Source of the DNA: Odontocerum albicorne
Taxonomy: Eukaryota; Arthropoda; Insecta; Trichoptera; Odontoceridae
Direction: 5' to 3'
Assembly: GCA_949825065.1 (NCBI GenBank)
Contig: OX463839.1
Span: 30,079,540 to 30,143,539 of the forward strand
DNA length: 64,000 nucleotides
Shown: in pieces, positions 58,401-64,000 of the stretch
Layout: the number at the start of each line of letters is the position of its first letter
Position numbering within the stretch: position 1 is the stretch's first letter
Notes under the pieces: generated by a model
What the model saw: only the letters and a program-made list of their open reading frames with translations
Told to the model about the DNA's origin: nothing
Databases searched by the model: none
Position numbers and translations under genes: made by a program

Positions 58401-61400
58401 TCATTCTCCACCATGACAATGCGAGCTCTCACACATCGGCTCAAACAAGTGACTTTTTGAGCACTCAAAACATCGAATTGATGGGTCATCCACCGTACAG
58501 CCCTGATTTGGCACCCAATGCCTTTTTTTTATTCCCGAACATCAAGAATAAATTGCGAGCTCAACGTTTTTCGACGCCTGAAGAAGCGGTTGATGCGTTC
58601 AAAACGCATGTTTTGAAGTTACCTCATTCTGAGTGGAAAAAGTGCTTCGAAAATTGGTTCAAACGCATGCAAAAAGTGTATTGATCTTCATGGAGAGGAT
58701 TTTGAAAAACAATAAATCCATTTTCGATGATAAATATTTGTTTTTACTTGTCAAATTTTTGATAATTGTATTGCAGGATGATGAACCAAGGTGTGGGCGT
58801 TGGTGTGAGGATGGGAGGCAGCGGCCCCCCGCGCCCTCTGCTGCCTACTATGACACCACTGCACCACCACCGCCCTCCGCCTCCCCCGCGACACATGGTG
58901 CACCCATCACAGGCACACTCCATGCCACCTCCTCCGCGACCTGGTAATTACACCTATGATGCAGAGCTTACATCATCAAATAATTTAGAGTTAAGCAGGA
59001 TACTCTTGATGGAGTTGACTCTTAACATTGAACACAGATTGTGGGATGGAATTTAGAATAATAATATAGTGATACACAGTGACACTTCTATCCACATAAT
59101 ATTGAAATCTATAATATGACAATATTTGAAAAAAGTAGTTTAGTTTGTAATATTTGACAAATACGTATATGTAAATTATCCCATAGAATATGACCTCAAT
59201 CTTTTCAGGTAGTCGGTAAGAAGCAGATATTTGCAAATAAGACTCCAGGATGATCCTGTACTGAGGGTTTTCTCGAAGATTGAAGACCATTGGGTTTATC
59301 CCCCAGGTTCTTTATTACAACAGGCATAGATTGTTCAGAAATGACTTCAAAGGATGTGAGGTGCCGGTTCATGGACCAATCTTGATAGAGACATTTTGTG
59401 GTTTCCCTATTTTCTTGATCGAGTTAGAGGGTGATAATGAATAATGAAATGAATTTTGTCCTTCAATATTAAAGAATAATTCATGTTTAATTTATCAGAG
59501 TAAGCAAATATATGGAAAACCACAGATTCTCTTTTTACTTGAACCAGATATAAGACAGGTGACCAATTGTGAATTAACGTAATGCAAAACTGAATATTAT
59601 TTACTTTTTGTTTCAAGAGAAAGAGAAGATTGGAATTAGGATTATAAAATTTCAGTTAAGTGCATTCACAGTTGAATTTTATTATATTACTTTTCCTACA
59701 CTATATACACTTGCTAATTGAAATTCTTGTTTCAAGCCAACCAACTTATAAACATACTATCTCATCATGGAGACACCAAAACAAAAACTCAAATATTACC
59801 ACCCTAATCTTATTTAACCCATAGTTTACAATAAACAACACATTTCTTCATATTGCACAAAGTATAGTAATTTAACACGTCGATCAATAAGTCCCGGGAC
59901 TAACTACTAAAACAACATTTGTTTGCCAAATTCTTCTTTATTCATCAACATAGTCTCCTTCAAGAGCGATACATTCATTTTAACGCTTTCCTAACTTTTC
60001 TATGCCAGCCGTATAGAACGATTTATCTTTGGTTTCAAAATAGGCGTTAGTTTCGGCAATCACTTCTTCATTGGAGCCAAATCTCTCCCTGGAGCATCTT
60101 TTTGAGGTCTGCGAACAGCCAATAGTCACTGGGGGCCAAATCTGGAGAATACGGTGGGTGCAGAAGCAATTCGAAGTTCTACTCATGCAATTTGGCCATC
60201 GTTCTCATCGACTTGTGACACGGAGCATTGTCCTGACGAAAGAGAACTTTTTTCTTCTTTATATGGGGCAGTTTTTTTGCAATTTCTGCCTTCAAACGCT
60301 CCAATAACGCCATGTAATATTCGCTATTGATGGTTTTCCCTTTTTCAAAGTGATCAATTAATATTATACCATGCACATCCCAAAATACGGAGGCCATAAC
60401 CTTCCCGGCCGACTGTTGAGTTTTTGGTCGCTTCGGACGACTTTCACCGGCTGCTCTCCACTTAGCTGACTGCCGATTTGATTCCACGGTATAGTGGTGT
60501 ATCTAAGTTTCGTCCTTTGTCACATACCGATGCAAAAACTCCTGTTTATTTCGCGTAAACAGTGCCAATCAGCGCTCTGAATCATCGATGCGTTGTTGTT
60601 TCTGTTCCATTGTGAGCAAATGCGGCACCCATTTCGAAAAAAGCTTTTTCATGACCAAATGTTCATGCAAAATAGTGTAAACACTACCAAATGATATACT
60701 ATATCTTCAGGATGTCAGCTATCTCACGCAACTTTACTTTGCGATTTTTGATCACGATTTTGAGGTTTTTTTTTATGTTTTCTGGTGTAACAGCCTCATT
60801 TGGACGACCAGAGCGTTCAGCATCATTTGTGTTTGTACGACCGCATTTGAAATCAGCATACCACCGACAAATGGTTGTTTTCGACGGAGCAGAGCCCGGA
60901 TAACACTTTTCAAGCCATCACTGAGTTTGAACGGTATTTTTACCCATTAAAAGGCAATGTTTTATCAACACACGAAATTCGTTTTTTTCCATTGTTCTGA
61001 AAATAGCGAAAATATCGTCACTAAAACCAGTGTAACTCAATGACACAATGTCGGAATGTCATGAAAATTTGACACGTAACTTCTAAAAGTTGGTACTAAC
61101 TGAGAATGGTATGGCTTTGTTATTTGAGGCACCATTTGTTGGTTAGTCCCGGGACTTATTGATCGATGTGTTATGCTATGAAGATAAGAAGAAAAAGATA
61201 TACGAGGGTCATCTAGAAAGTAAGGTTACAAGGCCGGTGGAAATTTTTTGTTCCAAAGTTGGCGCACCTGGCATGAAGGGTCAGTTTGTTTGGTCCCGCG
61301 TGTTTGTCGGCCATTTTGTTCAGTCACAGTAAATTTTTCCGATGGAGAGGTCGTCGCGCGCTCCCGCCACAAAACGTCCGTGCGAGATCCTCTTGGTCAT

Positions 61401-63423
61401 CCGTTTTTTGGCCTTGCAGAACAATACCGCCGCGAATATCCTTCGGAAGCTCGTGGAAGTTTATGGTAGTGATGTGATGAGTCGACAATATGTCACGAAG
61501 TGAATTAGGTTGTTCAGAGAAGGCCGTACTGATACGACGAGGCAAGGCAGGGATTACTGATGAACTTGTGCAAAAAATTGAAGAACAAGTGCGAAATGAC
61601 CACCGTTTGACGCTTGACGACCTTCACGAAGAATTTCCTGACATTTTTCGACGTCTCCTTGGTGATATTGTGTCGGAAAAACTTGGTTACAAGAAATTGT
61701 GTGCGAGATGGGTGCCCAGAATGCTCACACCGGAGCACCATCAAAATCGCGTAACCGCCGCACGTGAATTTTCGGATCGGAGAAGGTTTTCTGGACGCTA
61801 TCGTGACGGGGGATGAGACGTGGGTGTGTCACTACAGCCCAATAATTTTCAAACGATCAGGAGGTCGAGGAAGCTGTGAAGAAGTGGCTGAAAGAGCTGG
61901 CAGCGGAGGTTTATGACACTGGCATACAAAAGCTGGTGCCCCGACTACAGAAATGTCTCGATCTCGACGGCGATTATGTTGAAAAATAGTTTAATATATT
62001 TGTGAAGTATCCTGTGAATTTCAATTAAATACAAGCATTTTGGTCCTACATAAATGTTGTAACCTTACTTTCTGGATGACCCTCGTATAACTTCGAGTTT
62101 ATTATCGATATCTCTAAAAACAGATTATAATTTTTATTTAGGTGTGATGGTATCAATGGGGCAACCAAATCTAGACACAAAACCTAACCTACAAGGTCCC
62201 ATGGCAATGCAGGGTCAGGCACAGCCACCAGTGCAACAGATGCCTCTGCCCCCACAGCAACACCACATGTCGCAACAGCAGCGCTTGCCTCCACAGCAAC
62301 AACAGCACAAGCCACCCCAGCAGCAGCAGCACCAGCCGCAGCTCCAGCAGCCGCCCAAGCATCAGCAGCCCCTGCAGCTAGCACAGCAGCAGCAGCCGCA
62401 GTCTGTGCCGCTGCAGCAGCCGCAGCCTGTGCAACAGCAGCAGGTGCAACAGCAGCAAGTGCAACAGCAGCAGGTGCAACAGCAGCAGGTGCAACAGCAG
62501 CAGGTGCAACAGCAGCAGGTGGTGCAACAACAGCAGACACAGCAACAGCCGCCAGCGCAGCAGCAATCCCCCGCCCCGCCGGAGCCATCACTCTCCTCCG
62601 GGGGCTCCATCCTACTGCCGGATGTATCGGGCAGCATGGCCAATAGTAAAGAGAAGACTTCCATGTGCCTGGTCAATGAACTTGCCAGGTTTAATAAGGT
62701 AATCATTTTGTTTGAGAAATTACAATGCCGTCTAATTTTTAAGCTAAATTGCCTTACTTTGAAAATGTAGCTTGGCTCAATAACACTTGTCACAAAACTA
62801 TTAGATAAATAAATTATCAGGTCAAGATTGTACAACTCTGATGATAGTATTTTCTTGGTTGTTGTGGAATTTTTATTTAAAACACTGACTGATGTCCTCT
62901 CAGAGTGTGTTCAAGTTTAACTAATATATGTAATCTTATTAAAAAATGTCAGAATTGATCGACATTTTATTTAAAAAAAATGAAAACCGTGGAATAAAAT
63001 TTACATATGACGCAACTTCAGAAAAACCTCAAAATATTAGGTGATGTTATTTCTGTGACCGCTACTGTACTTGAGTTGATAATGATTGTTTAAGATCTTC
63101 ATATAATCAAATGTTCATATTTTTCCTTTTTGTTGCAGAGAAGTTAGTTTCAATAAACAATGAATTATACATAAAGTACTTTGCACAGATCCAACATCAG
63201 TACCGGCTGACGTCTGAACAAGGCCCCGCCCACCGCAAGCGCTTCGTGGTGTCACTGCGGCTGGGTGGAGGCGAGGGCGGTGGCCCCGAAGAGGAGTACA
63301 GTGCGGAGGGTAGTCGCATACGAGCTGCTCAGCATGCCGTGGCCGCTGAGGCCCTCCGCCGCACTTCCTACCCCCGGCCCCCACCGAGACCACCGCGTGC
63401 GCAACGCAACCGCCGAACCAATG
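40473..63423 (+). CDS. stau: Staufen, 5' part (continues beyond window)
   Basis: Staufen binds double-stranded regions of mRNAs and couples them to transport and translational control. Exons: 40473-40597, 58777-58943, 62142-62698, 63189-63423 (last donor uncertain; 63435 is an alternative). Phases join without a break to about 361 residues. The start MMHHHN has an in-frame TAG nine bases upstream and a CCAAC context. Residues 1-97 are His/Pro/Met-rich, and about 110-260 are Gln/Pro-rich. The first dsRNA-binding domain begins around residue 266 (KEKTSMCLVNELARFNK). It is split by intron 3 and continues IQHQYRLTSEQGPAHRKRF and EYSAEGSRIRAAQHAVAAEA, the diagnostic Staufen dsRBD1 arrangement. An extra GGGEGGGPEE-type loop sits between two strands. 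Intron 1 is 18.2 kb and packed with transposons; intron 2 (3.2 kb) holds two mariners; intron 3 is 490 bp. Domains 2-5 lie outside the window. Confidence 0.9.
40598..42231. other. Staufen intron 1, proximal part, with degenerate short repeats
   Basis: At 41030-41210 about four diverged copies of a unit with CAATTGATTGCACAAATCT(TACTG) are visible. At 42085-42190 a run of about five CTTTTGCACTTGAAATTCG-like units occurs. These explain the open frame at 41124-41387, which is not a gene. The remainder is AT-rich without recognised content. Confidence 0.55.
42232..42532. mobile_element. piggyBac-type MITE (301 bp)
   Basis: The ends are CCCTTTCCGGTCC and its exact reverse complement. TTAA lies at the left and CTAA (a decayed TTAA) at the right. 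Inside are A-runs, a 35-bp tandem duplication (42318-42387) and two copies of the palindromic block TGTCGAATGACATTCGACAT near the right end. Confidence 0.8.
43110..43330 (+). pseudogene. Ancient mariner transposase C-terminus
   Basis: The plus frame from 43113 reads GLKLMSHLLYSLDWHLSHIH then LFANLKKHAGENY. It aligns with the HPPYSPDLAPSDYHLF and NLKKHL region of mariner transposases; the third catalytic Asp is replaced by His. No termini remain. Confidence 0.55.
43690..44900 (+). mobile_element. Decayed LINE ORF2 (endonuclease to C-terminus)
   Basis: Pieces in order on the plus strand: GVEAIMSERLQICMKEYEF and KTGNERSSIDY.CVQKS (endonuclease-like), a SSDHYLM-like site, then a linker with KDNNGRILSENVMVRSR. 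Finally RRRPRNVWLDQVNDFVRRK appears, a typical LINE C-terminus. Many stops and frameshifts; the reverse-transcriptase core is mostly gone. Confidence 0.55.
44901..45640. other. Non-genic intronic stretch
   Basis: AT-rich staufen intron 1 sequence; nothing recognised. Confidence 0.4.
45641..47897 (-). mobile_element. DNA element with 37-bp terminal inverted repeats, superfamily uncertain
   Basis: Positions 45641-45677 and 47861-47897 are inverted copies over 37 bp with one mismatch. They start CATATCGCTACCCTAATTTG and end in GCTAACTCCA. Several subterminal copies of a GGAGTTAGCAAWTTTGC-like word lie at both ends (about 45839, 45891 and 47690-47740). The interior encodes, on the minus strand, a protein fragment unlike any other transposase in the window (see 46393-46740). 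I could not define a target-site duplication. It may be a Sola-like or another less-studied superfamily; this is a guess. Confidence 0.7.
46393..46740 (-). pseudogene. Fragment of a transposon-type protein in the 37-bp-TIR element
   Basis: The minus-strand frame reads LKCYSISDKDRINIFNLFWN, then VKRPRGR, TTYFLRKNDSDIWVCKTMFL and QTLDLNRMTVLNWKKKSGS. I associate this pattern (a Cys-containing start, a helix with IF..FW, then VCK.MFL.TL) with uncharacterised, multi-copy insect proteins that look like transposases. A frameshifted continuation towards 46300 resembles their SFP..ESHYCRK region. Upstream, 47343-47161 is open, but stops lie between. Not functional here. Confidence 0.5.
47898..50107. 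other. Intronic stretch with one solo mariner end
   Basis: Positions 48703-48874 match the 3' end of mariner lineage 4 (GCTGGCATAGAAAAGTTAGG, GGAGACTATGTTGATGAAT) but are truncated before the terminal repeat. The rest is AT-rich with nothing recognised. Confidence 0.6.
50108..50264. mobile_element. Fold-back MITE (157 bp)
   Basis: Two arms of about 66 bp are near-perfect inverted copies. Left begins CAGTACCCGGCGGTAAGTAA; the right, reversed, begins CAGTACACGGCGGTAAGTAA. The spacer is about 25 bp. TA lies on both sides, suggesting Tc1/mariner/pogo-type mobilisation. There is no coding capacity. Confidence 0.88.
50691..51958 (+). mobile_element. Full-length mariner, lineage 5 (1268 bp), inactive
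   Basis: The ends are TTAGGTTGTCTGGACGAAAA and, reversed, TTAGGTTTTACGGACGAAAA, flanked by TA. The transposase is readable on the plus strand from about 50960 (TVRQCQRQFKQFNSGDFNL) through LSDKLGYSKSSVQEHLEKI and SVWWDAKGIIYH. It ends with HPPYSPALAPADYHLF. Frameshifts occur near 51295 and 51335, with a stop at 51462. HNNARPH shows Asp changed to Asn at the second catalytic site. The N-terminus is broken. Confidence 0.85.
51965..52629 (+). mobile_element. Deleted mariner, lineage 6 (665 bp)
   Basis: The ends share TCTCAGAAGTACCCGACCT (left) and, reversed, TCCCAAAAGTACCCGACCT, with TA a few bases outside each. The plus frame from 52140 (MEKIGHRYVIQYFHLKGLS) covers the helix-turn-helix region to ELADMVGI. 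It then jumps by deletion to the C-terminal IEHRWEKCVELKG-like end. It starts 7 bp after the end of lineage 5. Confidence 0.8.
55471..58112 (-). mobile_element. piggyBac-like element (2642 bp), nearly intact
   Basis: The left end is CCTTTTTACGGCG and the right, reversed, CCCAATCACGGCG. TTAA lies on both sides (55467-55470 and 58113-58116), the piggyBac signature. One transposase on the minus strand fills the middle. The length and clean target site indicate recent insertion. Confidence 0.93.
55756..57480 (-). pseudogene. piggyBac transposase, two single-base frameshifts
   Basis: About 574 codons in three overlapping frames, a usual length for this family. The first frame (57480-57091) is the acidic N-terminal region (MAKRNLTGEEIEDITVVELD). 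The second (57094-56126) is the catalytic core with NLCIDESIVVFKGR, NLWCDNWYTSPQLF and NKNMGSVDKTDMM, the three Asp of the DDD triad. The third (56118-55756) ends in a Cys-rich zinc-binding domain (RRCYECAHKHKLRKRSRYMC, CGECNVSLCVTC). Shifts fall in an A run near 57098 and a T run near 56133. They are either true lesions or homopolymer sequencing errors. Confidence 0.9.
58944..59874. other. Staufen intron 2, proximal part
   Basis: AT-rich intronic sequence; no gene or clear repeat recognised before the mariner at 59875. Confidence 0.45.
59875..61171 (-). mobile_element. Full-length mariner, lineage 4 (1297 bp), inactive
   Basis: The ends are ACACGTCGATCAATAAGTCC and, reversed, ACACATCGATCAATAAGTCC, with TA on both sides. 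The transposase region is 60992-59938 on the minus strand. It starts MEKNEFRVLIKH and has WLEKCYPGSAPSKTTICRWY, RQDNAPCHKS and HPPYSPDLAPSDYWLF. It is interrupted by frameshifts and stops, and its length is not a multiple of three. This is the reference copy for the deleted or partial copies at 4108, 31653, 48703 and 63677. Confidence 0.9.
61203..62085 (+). mobile_element. Deleted mariner, lineage 8 (883 bp)
   Basis: The ends are CGAGGGTCATCTAGAAAGTA and, reversed, CGAGGGTCATCCAGAAAGTA, flanked by TA. The plus strand keeps the N-terminal half of a transposase (MERSSRAPATK from 61341, then ITDELVQKIEEQVRND and RWVPRMLTPEHHQNR) with frameshifts. It reaches the first catalytic motif GDETWVCHYSP at about 61811, then jumps to the C-terminal DTGIQKLVPRLQKC. 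The right end is 56 bp from the staufen exon 3 acceptor. Confidence 0.85.
62429..62520 (+). repeat. 15-bp coding minisatellite (QQQQV pentads) in staufen
   Basis: About six copies of GTGCAACAGCAGCAG encode V-Q-Q-Q-Q repeats at about residues 194-224, inside a longer Gln/Pro-rich tract (62270-62570). Copies are almost identical, so the array is likely length-polymorphic. The reverse strand's long open frames here are repeat shadows. Confidence 0.92.
62699..63188. other. Staufen intron 3
   Basis: An AT-rich 490-bp intron between NELARFNK and IQHQYRL; donor AAG|GTAATC, acceptor TTTGCACAG|ATC. It splits dsRBD1. An earlier pyrimidine-rich AG at 63139 would introduce a stop in the required phase, so it is not used. 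Confidence 0.8.
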
Positions 63424-63676
63424 GTGAACACACATGTAATATTTCTGTGAAACATACTAACTAATTTTAACCATAATTATACTGAGAACTCTGTTTTTCC
63501 CTAACATTATACTAGAAACCACCAACACCAAAAAACACAATTGTGTTGAAAAACCCTATTTTAATGAGTTTAAAATATTATATTGTTAGTTTTCAAATGT
63601 TTTTTGTAAAAAAAACTCATTTAAAATTTCTTAATTTACCTTATGCAATCCGTAATAATAACTGATATCAGTTTTA

Positions 63677-64000
63677 ACACATCGATCAATAAGTCCCGGG
63701 ACTAACCAACACATAGCGCCTCTAATAACAAATCCATACCATTTTCAGCTCTGGTCGTCCAAATGAGGCTGTTACGCCAGAAAACATTAAAAAACCCTCA
63801 AAATCGTGATGGAAAATCACAAAGTAAAATTGCGTGAGATAGCTGACATCCTGAAGATATCATTTGGTAGTGTTTACACTATTTTGCATGAAGTTTTGGT
63901 CATGAAAAAGCTTTTTTCGAAATGGGTGCCGCGTTTGCTCACAATGGAACAGAAACAACGCATCGACGATTCAGAGCGCTGTTTGGCACTGTTTACGCGA
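63677..64000 (+). mobile_element. mariner lineage 4, left part, cut by window end
   Basis: TA then ACACATCGATCAATAAGTCC, as in the other lineage 4 copies. The transposase N-terminus is deleted up to SGRPNEAVTP-like sequence (63750). It then continues through KLREIADILKISFGSV and WVPRLLTMEQKQRIDD, with a 1-nt frameshift near 63790. It continues past position 64000. Confidence 0.82.

Larger units (their letters stand above)
52855..58760 (+). mobile_element. mariner lineage 7 split by a LINE and a piggyBac
   Basis: The left end, TGAGGGCTGCTACTTAAG, follows TA. The N-terminal half (to 53571) includes FRWFSEFNRGRSSLQDEF, YREIEASLGISSTRIH and KIVTGDESWIYEH. The C-terminal half resumes at about 58350 with ILHHDNASSHTSAQTSDFL and HPPYSPDLAPNAFFLF, ending at 58680. 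About 60 residues between the halves are missing, so the insertion was accompanied by deletion. The expected right terminal repeat is absent: the element's 3' sequence fades out within about 20 bp of the staufen exon 2 acceptor. Confidence 0.82.

Noticed and set aside
61248..61545. Several overlapping frames near the left end of mariner lineage 8
   Set aside because: All are alternative frames of the mariner transposase N-terminus.
62184..62835. Long minus-strand frames rich in Ala, Leu or Cys opposite the Gln-rich staufen exon
   Set aside because: They are antisense shadows of a CAG-rich repeat with no domain content.
63111..63188. In-frame upward extension of the staufen dsRBD exon, with an earlier acceptor at 63139
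   Set aside because: The join NELARFNK to IQHQYRL at 63189 is the conserved domain; using 63139 in the required phase meets a TAG.

Overview
The window is nuclear DNA of an insect. Genes have small GT-AG exons, the background is very AT-rich, and mobile DNA (mariner, hAT, piggyBac, Tigger/pogo, non-LTR and tRNA-derived SINE) fills almost everything else. The order cannot be fixed from sequence alone; the myrosinase-like glycosidase and the repeat mix would suit a hemipteran, but that is inference.

Two host genes can be reconstructed. (1) Minus strand, 19116 down to 4460: a complete nine-exon glycoside hydrolase family 1 gene (beta-glucosidase / myrosinase-like) of 501 residues, with a signal-peptide exon about 4 kb upstream of the second exon and both catalytic glutamates present. 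(2) Plus strand, from 40473 to beyond the window end: the 5' part of staufen (double-stranded-RNA-binding protein for mRNA localisation), with a His/Pro-rich N-terminus, a long Gln-rich region and the first dsRNA-binding domain split over two exons. A third, unidentified membrane-protein exon lies at 27870-28078 (minus).

Layout. 1-4200: a mariner with one in-frame stop, then a 76-bp minisatellite split by a deleted mariner. 4460-19116: the glycosidase, its introns holding SINEs, mariner and hAT derivatives and LINE fragments. 19117-40472: intergenic, with Tigger-like MITEs and two degenerate Tigger elements, a ~120-bp satellite, hAT remnants and a nested cluster at 30394-34225 (mariner inside mariner inside hAT). 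40598-58776: an 18-kb staufen intron with LINE and mariner debris, an unusual element with 37-bp terminal inverted repeats (45641-47897), three more mariners, and a second nest in which piggyBac sits in a LINE that sits in a mariner. 58777-64000: staufen exons 2-4, separated by two mariners, with another starting at the right edge.

The most notable structures are the two transposon nests with readable target-site duplications, a near-intact piggyBac, eight distinct mariner lineages in 64 kb, a tandemly duplicated 3' splice site in the glycosidase gene, the 37-bp-TIR element, and MITEs that resemble a mammalian Tigger family. All boundaries were read by eye; homology statements are from memory of the families, and no search was run.
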